From Clostridium_AM sp964554365 (lineage in GTDB: Bacteria; Bacillota; Clostridia; Clostridiales; Clostridiaceae), in the NCBI GenBank assembly GCA_964554365.1, contig CAZKOJ010000110.1, positions 1 through 15,101 of the forward strand: 15,101 nucleotides of DNA, given 5' to 3'. The position numbers and the translations under genes are program-made. Each line of letters starts with the position of its first letter. Position 1 is the first letter of the stretch. The notes under the pieces were generated by a model. That model did no database searches, was not told the origin of the DNA, and worked only from the letters and a program-made list of their open reading frames with translations. This document shows, piece after piece, positions 1 to 8,402 of this stretch.

Positions 1-1527
1 GGACTAATAGGTGCTAATGGTGCTGGTAAGTCTACATTTTTAAAGATACTTTCAGGAGAAATTGAACCAAATACAGGGGATGTATCAATGAGCCCTGGAG
101 AAAGATTAACTGTTTTAAAGCAGGATCATTTCGAATTTGACGAGTATCCAGTTTTAGAAACTGTTATAATGGGACATCAGAAATTATATTCTATTATGAA
201 GGAAAAAGACCAGATATATGCTAAAGAAAACTTCACGGATGAAGATGGAATAAAGGCTTCAGAGCTTGAAGGAGAATTTGCAGAGCTTAATGGCTGGGAA
301 GCAGAGCCAGAAGCAGCTACTTTGCTTATGGGTCTTGGTATAGGCGTAGACCTTCATGATAAACTTATGAAAGAATTAGATGGTTCAGAAAAAGTAAGAG
401 TACTTTTAGCTCAAGCTTTATTTGGAAAACCAGATGTACTACTACTAGATGAGCCTACAAACCATCTAGATTTAAAATCTATTAAGTGGTTAGAAAATTT
501 CCTTATGGATTTTGAAAATACTGTAATAGTAGTATCACATGATAGATATTTCTTAAATAAGGTTTGTACACATATGGCTGATTTGGATTTCTCAAAGATT
601 CAGATGTATGTAGGTAATTATGATTTTTGGTATGAATCAAGTCAACTAGCAGCACAAATGGCTAAAGATCAGAATAAGAAAAAAGAAGAAAAAATTAAAG
701 AATTAGAAGCCTTTGTAGCAAGATTTAGTGCTAATGCATCTAAATCAAAACAGGCAACTTCACGTAAGAAGCAATTAGATAAAATAAGCTTAGATGATAT
801 AAAACCGTCTTCTCGTAAGTATCCTTTTGTTGGATTTAAGGCAGAAAGAGAAGCAGGTAATGATCTTTTAGCAATAAACGATTTAACAAAGACTATAGAT
901 GGAGTAAAAGTTTTAGATAATGTAAGCTTTATTGTAAATAAAGGTGATAAGATAGCTTTTGCAGGAACAAATGAGATGGCAAAGACTACTCTTTTCCAAA
1001 TATTAAGTGGAGAAATGGAAGCGGATAGCGGTGAATATAAATGGGGAGTAACTACATCACAATCATATTTCCCAAAAGATAATACAAAGTACTTTGAAGG
1101 AGTAGATTTAAGCTTAGTAGACTGGTTACGTCAGTTTTCAGAAGAAAAATCAGAAAGCTTCATAAGAGGTTTCCTTGGAAGAATGCTTTTCTCAGGAGAA
1201 GAAGCTTTAAAGAAAGCTAGTGTGCTTTCAGGAGGAGAAAAGGTTCGTTGTATGCTTTCAAGAATGATGCTTAGTGGTTCTAATGTTTTAATATTAGATG
1301 AGCCAACAAACCATTTAGATCTTGAATCTATTACAGCAGTAAACAATGGGCTAACTAATTTTGAAGGAACAATAATGTTTGCATCACATGACCATCAGTT
1401 TGTGCAAACTATTGCTAATAGAATTATAGAAATTACTCCAAGTGGCGTAATGGATAAACAGATGAGCTATGATGAATATCTAGAAAGTGATGATATTCAG
1501 AAGCAATTAGAAGAGATGTATAAATAG
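1..1527 (+). CDS. ybiT: ABC-F family ATPase, YbiT/YkpA type (5' end outside window)
   Basis: Soluble ABC-F protein with two ATPase domains and no membrane segment; the family acts on ribosomes, and the exact role of the YbiT branch is not settled. The reading frame is open from base 1, so the gene starts upstream; 508 residues are visible and roughly 25-30 appear to be missing. Domain 1 has Walker A GANGAGKS at residues 4-11, a degenerate signature LDGSE at 126-130, and Walker B ending in D150-E151 followed by PTNHLD. A charged linker follows, with the FSANASKSKQATSR stretch typical of YbiT. Domain 2 has an altered Walker A, GTNEMAKT (322-329, both inner glycines replaced), a canonical signature LSGGE (409-413) and Walker B ending D433-E434. 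The long match in pattern to E. coli YbiT (VIMGH, CTHMADLD, ANASKS) drives the call. It ends just before a strong hairpin terminator. An antibiotic-resistance ABC-F is less likely because those have different linkers. Confidence 0.93.
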   Translation, partial: GLIGANGAGKSTFLKILSGEIEPNTGDVSMSPGERLTVLKQDHFEFDEYPVLETVIMGHQKLYSIMKEKDQIYAKENFTDEDGIKASELEGEFAELNGWEAEPEAATLLMGLGIGVDLHDKLMKELDGSEKVRVLLAQALFGKPDVLLLDEPTNHLDLKSIKWLENFLMDFENTVIVVSHDRYFLNKVCTHMADLDFSKIQMYVGNYDFWYESSQLAAQMAKDQNKKKEEKIKELEAFVARFSANASKSKQATSRKKQLDKISLDDIKPSSRKYPFVGFKAEREAGNDLLAINDLTKTIDGVKVLDNVSFIVNKGDKIAFAGTNEMAKTTLFQILSGEMEADSGEYKWGVTTSQSYFPKDNTKYFEGVDLSLVDWLRQFSEEKSESFIRGFLGRMLFSGEEALKKASVLSGGEKVRCMLSRMMLSGSNVLILDEPTNHLDLESITAVNNGLTNFEGTIMFASHDHQFVQTIANRIIEITPSGVMDKQMSYDEYLESDDIQKQLEEMYK

Positions 1528-1549
1528 AAAATTAAATATAAGCTTTAGA

Positions 1550-1586
1550 AAACCTCCAGTAAAATGTATTTTACTGGAGGTTTCTT
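1550..1586 (+). terminator. Rho-independent terminator after the ABC-F gene
   Basis: A perfect 15-bp stem pairs 1550-1564 with 1569-1583 around a TGTA loop. The stem has an A-rich left side and a T-rich right side, and the tail TTTCTT continues the T richness. It lies 23 bases after the stop codon. Because the arms are A/T-flanked on both sides it could work in both directions. Confidence 0.85.
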
Positions 1587-1607
1587 AGAAATATAGGGAG
1601 GATATTT

Positions 1608-3119
1608 GTGGAAATAAAAAGCAAGAAATGTTTTGCTGTTTTTACAATTGCATATATAGCAATATACTATCTTTGTATTTATTTAAATTTTAATAATGAT
1701 AAATTAAAATTTATTTTATCTTATATATTTACTTTATTTGGAAGCGTAGTTTCTACAATGATTTCATATAAAGTTTATAAAAATAGTAAAAACACTGCGA
1801 AAAACTATTGGCGCTTCATTGCCATCTCAATGTTTTTCAATATAATTGGTAATTGTTTTTATGCTTTGCACATACATAATTTTAATATATTGAAAATTGG
1901 TAATTCAATGTATTTAATACAATATTTAATGTATTTTATTGGAATAGTATATATAACAAATAGATCAAGGGGAAAAATAATAGGTATTAGACTAATTATA
2001 GATATATTAATTACAATAATAGTATTAGTTACTTTAGTTTGGTGGTTTATTATTAAACCTTTAATGTTAAAAAATTTACCATTTTCTTCAATGATTTTTA
2101 CTGTATTATATCCGATTATAGATTTTACCATTTTATTTTCTTTATTATTTATGTTTTCAATATCTAAAAATATTTTTTCAGTAAAAATTACGCTCATCAC
2201 AGTTTGTGCTATCATTACAGAACTCATAGTAGATTGTACAGATGTCTATTTTCTAGTAAATAAGAAATCAGATTTAAGAATCTTTCTAGATCCTATATGG
2301 TTATTAGTTATTTTAATTATTGCATATTCAGGAATAACTTATTATTTTGATGATTTAAAAGAAAATCATACTTTAGAAAATAAAAATTATATTAAGAATA
2401 ATTTACTAAAATTATTCATTCCATACATAAGTGTTATAATCCTCATGTTTATAATGTTAAAAAACATGCAAAAACCACATAAATCTTTAATTACTTTAGT
2501 AGTGGTAACAGTACTTCTTATGTTTAGGCAAATATTTACTTTGATGGAAAATCAAAAATTAATGAATTTGCTGCAAAAGTCAAATGAGGAACTTGAATTG
2601 ATTAGTAGAATGAATGAAAAAGAGGCAACAACAGATTTCCTTACAGGACTATATAATAGAAGATATATTGACCAGCAGTTTAAAATTATGGTCCAAAAGG
2701 CAAAGAATAATAATGGAAAAATTTCAATTCTACTCATTGATATTGATTTTTTTAAGAGGATTAATGATACCTATGGGCACGAAGCAGGAGATATGATTTT
2801 AAAACAGTTAGCTATAGTTATGCAAAAATATATTATAAATTCAAGTGTATTTGGAAGATATGGTGGCGAAGAATTTATTGGAATTTTACCAGGAGTAGAA
2901 ATAAACATCGCTAAATTAATTGGTGAAGCGTTACGAAAAAGAGTGGAAAAATACAAGTTCTCTATTGGAGGTACAAGTATTAATATTACTGTAAGTATAG
3001 GAGTAAGTGAAATGAAGCTTAATGGAAAAAATAACAGTTTTGAAGATATGTTTGTAAGAGCAGATGAAGCTTTATATGCAGCTAAACGAACTGGAAGAAA
3101 TAAAGTTGAAATAAATTAA
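1608..3119 (+). CDS. Membrane-bound GGDEF diguanylate cyclase
   Basis: Predicted to make cyclic di-GMP from two GTP at the inner face of the membrane. The start is GTG, chosen because an AGGGAGGA ribosome binding site sits at 1595-1602. Residues 8-314 hold about ten hydrophobic segments, giving a large integral membrane sensor of no family I can name. A short linker (about 315-336) leads to a C-terminal GGDEF domain (337-503). Active-site features are present: DFLTGLYNRR from residue 343, metal ligand D378, guanine-contacting N386 and D395 (GHxxGD), and GGEEF at 419-423, all as expected for an active cyclase. The RxxD inhibitory site, expected five residues before GGEEF, is absent (positions 410-413 read INSS). 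There is no EAL or HD-GYP domain. It lies alone between the ABC-F terminator and the yhgE promoter. I see no convincing promoter of its own in the 80 bases upstream. The signal sensed is unknown. Confidence 0.92.
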   Translation: MEIKSKKCFAVFTIAYIAIYYLCIYLNFNNDKLKFILSYIFTLFGSVVSTMISYKVYKNSKNTAKNYWRFIAISMFFNIIGNCFYALHIHNFNILKIGNSMYLIQYLMYFIGIVYITNRSRGKIIGIRLIIDILITIIVLVTLVWWFIIKPLMLKNLPFSSMIFTVLYPIIDFTILFSLLFMFSISKNIFSVKITLITVCAIITELIVDCTDVYFLVNKKSDLRIFLDPIWLLVILIIAYSGITYYFDDLKENHTLENKNYIKNNLLKLFIPYISVIILMFIMLKNMQKPHKSLITLVVVTVLLMFRQIFTLMENQKLMNLLQKSNEELELISRMNEKEATTDFLTGLYNRRYIDQQFKIMVQKAKNNNGKISILLIDIDFFKRINDTYGHEAGDMILKQLAIVMQKYIINSSVFGRYGGEEFIGILPGVEINIAKLIGEALRKRVEKYKFSIGGTSINITVSIGVSEMKLNGKNNSFEDMFVRADEALYAAKRTGRNKVEIN

Positions 3120-3198
3120 AAAACATAGATGCAATGAGAATGGAGAGAATATTGTCATTAAGAGCTGTAAAATTAGTGATAATTTATTCCATAAATTG

Positions 3199-3260
3199 TT
3201 GACATTTCATTAAAAAAGTTGTTTAATTAAAACTGACCAGTCAGTACTATTAATTATAAT
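3199..3260 (+). promoter_or_regulatory. Promoter of the yhgE-like gene with overlapping TetR-type operator
   Basis: A consensus -35 TTGACA (3199-3204) is followed after 17 bases by TTTAAT (3222-3227), predicting a start near 3234. A perfect inverted repeat, ACTGAC-CA-GTCAGT (3232-3245), covers that start. A second possible -10, TATAAT (3255-3260), has CTGACC (3233-3238) as a weak -35 at 16 bases, so the palindrome would overlap either promoter. The GAC-N2-GTC core resembles operators of TetR-family repressors. This is inference from pattern only, and no TetR gene is in the window. Confidence 0.65.
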
Positions 3261-3298
3261 GGTTAGTACAAAAGAAAATATGCAGAAGAGGGGATAAA

Positions 3299-6106
3299 AT
3301 GAAGTTTTTGAAGGTATTATGGAGTGATATTTGTAATATATTCCGTAACAGATTTATAAGAGCGTCCGTAATAGCAATAATATTAATACCTCTTATATAT
3401 GGTGGTCTTTATCTTGCTGCCTTTTGGGATCCTTATGGAAAAACAGAAAATCTTCCCGTGGTAGTAGTTAACTTAGATAAGGGAGGCACCATGGATGATA
3501 AGGCTGTAAACTATGGTGACGATATAGTATATAAGCTGAAGGACAATGATGACTTAGATTGGAAATTTGTTAAAAATCAAAAGGAAGCAGAAAAGGGATT
3601 ACAGGGCGATAAATATTATGCGATGATAGTTATTCCGGGAGATTTTTCTCAAAAAATTATAGATGTAGATAAAGGAAAACTAAATAAGCCAAAGTTTGTA
3701 TTTGTGGCCAATAAAAAGAAAAATTATGTTGTAGGCTTAATAAGCGATAAGGCATCGAAAGCCCTTAAAGAAGATGTATCTAAAAATATAATGGACAACT
3801 TCGGGTCTAAGGTGTTTGATAATTTATATGAAATAAGAGATGGTATGGAAGCAGCAGCAGATGGTACATCTCAAATAAGAGATGGGGTTACAGATCTTAA
3901 TGATAAGATTCCAACCCTTGCAGATGGTATAGGAAAACTTTATGATGGATCAGCTACTTTAAGTGACAAGATGAAAGATGCTGATGATGGAAGTAACAAA
4001 CTCAGAGATAGTCTTGCAACCTTAAATGGGAAAATGCCAGATTTAGTAGATGGTGTTGGCAAACTGTATAAAGGATCTTCCACTATGACAAAAAAAATAG
4101 GTGATGCTAAAGATGGTAGCAAACGTCTTAGAGATGGTGTTATATCTTTAAATGATAAATTACCAGACTTAAGTGACGGTGTGGACAAACTTTATGATGG
4201 TTCTACAAGTATTAAAGATGGACTTCATGAAGTACACGATAATATGCCCAAGCTTGTGGATGGTGTTAGTGATTTAAAGGACGGCTCTAAGAAATTAAAA
4301 GATGGACTAGAAAAAGCTAAGAATGGCTCTGCTACTTTAGCTGGTGGAGTTCAACAGCTAGAAGATGGAGCAGCAGGTATGCAAAGTCAGCTAGCAGGTA
4401 AAATAACACCGTTACTGAATGCAAATATGGGAGCTTTAATTCCAGGTGCAACTCAAATAGCTGGAGGTATTGCAGCATTGGATAAAGGCATACCAGCTGA
4501 TTTGCCTATTAAAGCTAATTCTAAAGAGGCAGCAGAAATTAGCCAAAAACTGTTAGATACCTTTAATAATTTATCTGATGGAATTACTAATAGTGATACT
4601 AAAAAGATAAATGAAAACTTATTGGTTTTAGGTGAAATGTTAAATGGATCTGCTCCTAAGTTTGAAAAATCTCAGTTATCTCAAGTTATAGATGACTTAA
4701 ATGCAATAGAGACAGCAATACCTACTTTGAAGCCAAATACAGATGCTTTAAAAGGTGCAATTCAAACTTTAGACACTAAATTAGAACCAGCTAAAGACCC
4801 ATTAAAATTATTCCAAGGTACAGGAGTATTAAAAGATGGAGCTGAAAAAGTAAAAACTGAAGGCGCTGATACATTAAGTACTGGGTTAAATGAATTATTT
4901 GATGGATCGAAAAAACTTAACGACGGAATTAATGAACTTTACGATAAAAGCTTAGACCTTCAAAGCGGTACAGATGCTCTATATAATGGATCTCAAAACT
5001 TAAGAGATGGAATAAACAAATTCAAAGGAACTGTACCAGATTTAACTAATGGTGTAAATAATTTAACAGATGGTACTCGTGACTTATATGATGGATTATT
5101 TAAATTAAATGAAGGCTCTAGTACAATGACAGAGAAAATAGGAGAGTTAAATCAAAAGGTGCCAGATCTTCAAGATGGGGTTCAGCAGCTTTATGATGGA
5201 TCTACAGATTTATCAGATGGTTTAATAAAACTTTCTGATGGATCTATACAACTTAAAGATGGTATACAAACTTTAAAAGATAAGATACCAGACATGGCCG
5301 ATGGTGCAAATAAATTATATGAAGGTGTAGTACAACTTAATGACAAGCTTATTGAGGGTGCTGCAGAGGTATCAGATAAATTAGTTGCTAGAAGTAAGGC
5401 AATGGGTAAGTTTATTTCAGACCCAATTAATTTAAAAGATAAACCTTTATATGAAGTGAAAAAATATGGTGAAGGAATGGCTCCATACTTTATATCGCTA
5501 TCACTTTGGGTAGGAGCGCTTATGATGTTCTTTGTAATTACAGAGGAAGTAAATCCAAAAGTGAAAGCAGGACCTGTATCTGTAGTTCTTGGAAAATATT
5601 TGTCTTATAGTATAGTGGGTATTTTGCAGGCAATATTTATAAGTATAGTTGTCTTAAAATTAGGACTAACACCTACTAATATACCAGTGTACTTTGGATT
5701 TAATATATTTTTATCTTTAGTATTTATTGCTATAATGCAAAACCTTATATTCTTATTTGGAGATGTGGGAAGATTGTTTGCTATAATTATTTTGGTACTG
5801 CAGCTTACATCTTCTAATGGTACTTTCCCAGGAGAACTTTTACCTAAGTTCTTTAGAACAGTAGGACCATTTTTACCATTTACATATTCTATATCTGCAA
5901 TGAGAGAAATAAATTCAGGTATAGATATGACGGTTTTAACCAAAGACATAAAAATATTAGCAGGAATATTGATTTCATTCTTAACAGCATCAGTACTATT
6001 AAAACGTCATTCGGATGCTATTAAAGCTAAACTAGAGGAAAATAAATCAAGTAGTATAGATGCAAAAGAAATAGAAGAAGATGATAAAATGAAAATTGCA
6101 CAGTAA
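3299..6106 (+). CDS. yhgE: YhgE/Pip family membrane protein with heptad-repeat ectodomain
   Basis: Large envelope protein of the YhgE/Pip family; relatives include Lactococcus Pip and Bacillus YueB, both needed for phage infection, but the cellular job is poorly known. Start ATG follows AGAGGGG at 3287-3293. One membrane helix lies near residues 22-43, then an extracytoplasmic domain with VVVVNLDKGG and YAMIVIPGDFS. Two arrays of seven-residue units (xxxLxxG type, mostly starting DG) occupy about 181-362 and 528-688, separated by a region rich in Ala, Leu, Pro and Asn. The C-terminal ABC-2-like block has about five to six helices between 732 and 903 and contains the segment SSNGTFPGELLP. The tail (about 904-935) is charged and ends in acidic and basic residues. 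At 935 residues it is on the long side for the family. No ATPase or T7 secretion gene is adjacent. The upstream palindrome suggests TetR-type repression. The LRR genes follow 130 bases downstream. Confidence 0.93.
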   Translation: MKFLKVLWSDICNIFRNRFIRASVIAIILIPLIYGGLYLAAFWDPYGKTENLPVVVVNLDKGGTMDDKAVNYGDDIVYKLKDNDDLDWKFVKNQKEAEKGLQGDKYYAMIVIPGDFSQKIIDVDKGKLNKPKFVFVANKKKNYVVGLISDKASKALKEDVSKNIMDNFGSKVFDNLYEIRDGMEAAADGTSQIRDGVTDLNDKIPTLADGIGKLYDGSATLSDKMKDADDGSNKLRDSLATLNGKMPDLVDGVGKLYKGSSTMTKKIGDAKDGSKRLRDGVISLNDKLPDLSDGVDKLYDGSTSIKDGLHEVHDNMPKLVDGVSDLKDGSKKLKDGLEKAKNGSATLAGGVQQLEDGAAGMQSQLAGKITPLLNANMGALIPGATQIAGGIAALDKGIPADLPIKANSKEAAEISQKLLDTFNNLSDGITNSDTKKINENLLVLGEMLNGSAPKFEKSQLSQVIDDLNAIETAIPTLKPNTDALKGAIQTLDTKLEPAKDPLKLFQGTGVLKDGAEKVKTEGADTLSTGLNELFDGSKKLNDGINELYDKSLDLQSGTDALYNGSQNLRDGINKFKGTVPDLTNGVNNLTDGTRDLYDGLFKLNEGSSTMTEKIGELNQKVPDLQDGVQQLYDGSTDLSDGLIKLSDGSIQLKDGIQTLKDKIPDMADGANKLYEGVVQLNDKLIEGAAEVSDKLVARSKAMGKFISDPINLKDKPLYEVKKYGEGMAPYFISLSLWVGALMMFFVITEEVNPKVKAGPVSVVLGKYLSYSIVGILQAIFISIVVLKLGLTPTNIPVYFGFNIFLSLVFIAIMQNLIFLFGDVGRLFAIIILVLQLTSSNGTFPGELLPKFFRTVGPFLPFTYSISAMREINSGIDMTVLTKDIKILAGILISFLTASVLLKRHSDAIKAKLEENKSSSIDAKEIEEDDKMKIAQ

Positions 6107-6130
6107 ATTACAAAATAGTGAAAAACCTAA

Positions 6131-6156
6131 GGCTTCCGCTAGTATAAGCGGGAGCT
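6131..6156. other. Intergenic hairpin after yhgE
   Basis: Ten-base arms 6131-6140 and 6147-6156 (GGCTTCCGCT / AGCGGGAGCT, two G-U wobbles) enclose a six-base loop. It is more GC-rich than its surroundings and 24 bases after the yhgE stop. There is no T run on either strand next to it, so it is not a classical terminator. It might be an attenuating or RNA-stabilising hairpin, or a remnant of a repeat. Read-through from yhgE into the LRR genes is possible, since no clear promoter is seen in 6107-6227. Confidence 0.45.
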
Positions 6157-6201
6157 AAGGGCTAATGCATAGTGGATAAGTAAAATTAATCTATAAAAGA
6201 A

Positions 6202-6239
6202 AGGTGGGAATACTGGTATTATAGCCAGTGAATGATATG
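6202..6239 (+). promoter_or_regulatory. Ribosome binding site separated from the ATG by a small hairpin
   Basis: AGGTGGG (6202-6208) is the only good ribosome binding site before the first LRR gene, but it is 28 bases from the ATG at 6237, far beyond normal spacing. Between them ACTGG (6212-6216) pairs with CCAGT (6225-6229), plus one G-U pair. Folding removes 18 bases and leaves an effective gap of 10. The downstream paralogue has AGGTGG only five bases from the matching ATG, without the hairpin. A GTG at 6228 lies inside the stem and is an unlikely start. Confidence 0.55.
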
Positions 6240-8351
6240 AATAAGAAAAAACTTTCCTTAGTTCTTACTGCAGCTATTATTTACTCTTACAGCATTGCAC
6301 CAATAGGAGTAAGTGTACAGGCTAAAAGTGAGGGCACAGTTAACAGTTATTCTACTGAAAAATATAGTAAAGTTATAGAATCTAGTAATCATGATGAGGA
6401 CGATGAACATGATGATACAATTTTCCCAGATAAAAATTTGGAAAGAGCTATAAGAGATAAAATAAATAAACCTAATGGAACTATTACAAAAGATGATTTA
6501 TTGGATATAAAAGAATTAGATATAAGAAATAAAAATATAAAAAATCTTAAGGGGCTTCAGCGTTTAGAAAGGCTTATGATTTTAGATGCTAGTTTTAATA
6601 AGATAAAGGACTTATCTCCCCTTAAAAACTTAACAGATTTAAGTGAACTACATTTTTATTCTAATGAAATAGAAGATTTAAAGCCTTTAGAAGGATTATA
6701 TAATCTTCAAAAAATAGATCTTACAGATAATAAAATTAAAAATTTGGATTCTATAGGAAAGTTAACTCAGATATCAGAGCTTAATTTAACTAAAAATGAA
6801 ATAGATGATCTTAGTGGTCTAGTGGATATGCACACTTTAAAGACTTTAATGCTTGGAGATAATAAAATAACTAGTGTATCAGATTTATCAAAGCTTCAAA
6901 ATCTTACAAGCTTATATTTAACTAAAAATAAGATAAAGAATGTAGCACCTTTAGAAAGTTTAGCTAACTTAACTAAAATTGCTCTTGATGAAAATCCTTT
7001 TAGTGATGGAAAGCCTCTTTTAAGTTTAAGAGATCTTCAAAGAGTATCCCTAGATAAGGACAAGATTGATAACATAAAGGACTTTAACACAGATAATTTC
7101 CCGGATATAGTTTGGCTTAAATACAGAGGTGAGGAAATTACTGACTTTGATAAACTTAAATATTTGGTGGATGATGCTAATATTAAGGTAGTATTTAAGG
7201 ATAAAAATTTAGAGCGAGAGATTAGAAAAAAAATAGATAAGCCTTCTGGAGAGTTAAAAAGATATGATGTTCAGTTTATTGAAAGTTTAAATTTATTTGC
7301 TAAGAATATAACAGATCTTTCAGGTATGGAAAATTTAACATCCTTAAAAGCTTTAAATATAGGGAGAAATAGTATAACAGATTTAGCCCCTATAAGTGAT
7401 TTAACTAAATTAGAAAGTTTATATTTATATAAAGCTAATATAAGTAATATTGATGATTTGTCTGACCTTGAAAATTTAAAGAGTCTTCAAATAGCAAGTT
7501 GTAAGCTATCAGATATATCAGCTCTTAAAGATTTAACTAATTTAGAAAGCTTAAATTTGAATGACAATAATATTGTGGACATAGGGGATTTAAAAGAATT
7601 AACAAGTCTTGAAAGTTTAGATTTAAGTAAAAATCACATTAATAATATAGATGAATTAGAATGTATGGTTAAGCTTAAGTCTTTAAATTTAAATGAAAAT
7701 AATATAGGAAACATAGGTGTTGTAGAGGCAATGCCTGACCTTGAAAGATTAGATATAAGTAAGAATAGTGTAGCTACACTAAAACCATTGAAATCATCTG
7801 AAAAATTAATATGGCTTAGTGTAGATGAGAATAAAATTACTAGTTTAGAAGGTGTAGAAAAAGCAGTAGATCTTAAGGAAATACACGCAGATAACAATAA
7901 AATTGACAACTTAAATGCGCTAAAATATTTAAAAAATGTAGAAACCTTAAGTGTTATGAAGAACAATATTAGTGACATAAACTCTATAAGTTCACTTGTT
8001 TCACTTAAGAATTTATACTTATATGAAAACAAAATAAGCAATATATCAGTGATTAAAGATATGAAAGGCTTAACTAGATTATATCTAGATAAAAACAACA
8101 TAAGTGATATAAATGTAGTTTCTAATATGCCTGATTTACAAGTGCTTTCAGTAAGTAAAAACAATATAAAAGATATATCTGCAGTTAAGTGGTTAAGCAA
8201 TTTAGATACTTTAGATATAGGTGGTAACAGTATTTCAGATATAAGTGCGGTGAAAGAACTTAAATATCTTAAAAACTTAGTTCTTACAGATACTGATGTG
8301 CCAAAATATATTATAAACTCATTACCTAAAGAAATAGATGTAACTGAGTAG
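6237..8351 (+). CDS. Secreted internalin-like leucine-rich repeat protein 1
   Basis: Predicted exported LRR protein of 704 residues, probably a protein- or surface-binding scaffold; no enzymatic domain is seen. The start ATG 6237 is preferred over GTG 6228 by comparison with the paralogue downstream. A signal peptide (MNKKK, hydrophobic stretch, cut near VQA at about 28-30) leads to a short acidic linker. Residues 63-312 form a helical cap (FPDKNLERAI) plus about eight 22-residue repeats of the internalin type (LxxLxxLxxLxLxxNxIxD). A second cap starts at F320 (FKDKNLEREI) and is followed by 15 more repeats running to the C-terminus. No LPXTG, SLH, GW, choline-binding or C-terminal membrane segment follows, so it is likely released or held non-covalently. 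The paralogue starts 51 bases downstream, indicating a shared transcript. The ligand is unknown. Confidence 0.9.
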   Translation: MNKKKLSLVLTAAIIYSYSIAPIGVSVQAKSEGTVNSYSTEKYSKVIESSNHDEDDEHDDTIFPDKNLERAIRDKINKPNGTITKDDLLDIKELDIRNKNIKNLKGLQRLERLMILDASFNKIKDLSPLKNLTDLSELHFYSNEIEDLKPLEGLYNLQKIDLTDNKIKNLDSIGKLTQISELNLTKNEIDDLSGLVDMHTLKTLMLGDNKITSVSDLSKLQNLTSLYLTKNKIKNVAPLESLANLTKIALDENPFSDGKPLLSLRDLQRVSLDKDKIDNIKDFNTDNFPDIVWLKYRGEEITDFDKLKYLVDDANIKVVFKDKNLEREIRKKIDKPSGELKRYDVQFIESLNLFAKNITDLSGMENLTSLKALNIGRNSITDLAPISDLTKLESLYLYKANISNIDDLSDLENLKSLQIASCKLSDISALKDLTNLESLNLNDNNIVDIGDLKELTSLESLDLSKNHINNIDELECMVKLKSLNLNENNIGNIGVVEAMPDLERLDISKNSVATLKPLKSSEKLIWLSVDENKITSLEGVEKAVDLKEIHADNNKIDNLNALKYLKNVETLSVMKNNISDINSISSLVSLKNLYLYENKISNISVIKDMKGLTRLYLDKNNISDINVVSNMPDLQVLSVSKNNIKDISAVKWLSNLDTLDIGGNSISDISAVKELKYLKNLVLTDTDVPKYIINSLPKEIDVTE

Positions 8352-8402
8352 ACAAGCTGAGGACGGTAAATTTGAAAAATTTATGAAAAAGAGGTGGCTC
8401 AT

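Noticed and set aside
1131..1346. Minus-strand ORF of 71 codons inside the ABC-F gene
   Set aside because: It lies opposite a strongly conserved ATPase domain, has no recognisable domain, and is a by-product of codon bias.
1570..1597. Possible promoter (TTTACT, 16 bases, TATAGG) for the diguanylate cyclase gene
   Set aside because: Poor matches, the -35 would lie in the terminator stem, and the start would fall on the ribosome binding site.
3134..3163. Weak AATGA/TCATT pairing after the diguanylate cyclase gene as terminator
   Set aside because: Five base pairs with a long loop and no T run; not enough to call.
3839..5365. DNA repeats in the yhgE gene considered as a CRISPR-like or satellite array
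   Set aside because: They are in frame, vary at synonymous sites and encode the heptad rod; no spacers are present.
6169..6197. Possible promoter with TATAAA at 6192-6197 for the LRR genes
   Set aside because: No acceptable -35 at proper distance and the start would be at the ribosome binding site, leaving no room for the hairpin leader.
6228..6236. GTG 6228 as start of the first LRR gene
   Set aside because: It sits in a hairpin stem, 19 bases from the Shine-Dalgarno sequence, and the paralogue supports the ATG at 6237.
7634..8200. Minus-strand ORF of 188 codons opposite the first LRR gene
   Set aside because: Repetitive LRR coding sequence opens the opposite strand; similar shadows occur opposite the second LRR gene. 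The product has no sensible domain or ribosome binding site.
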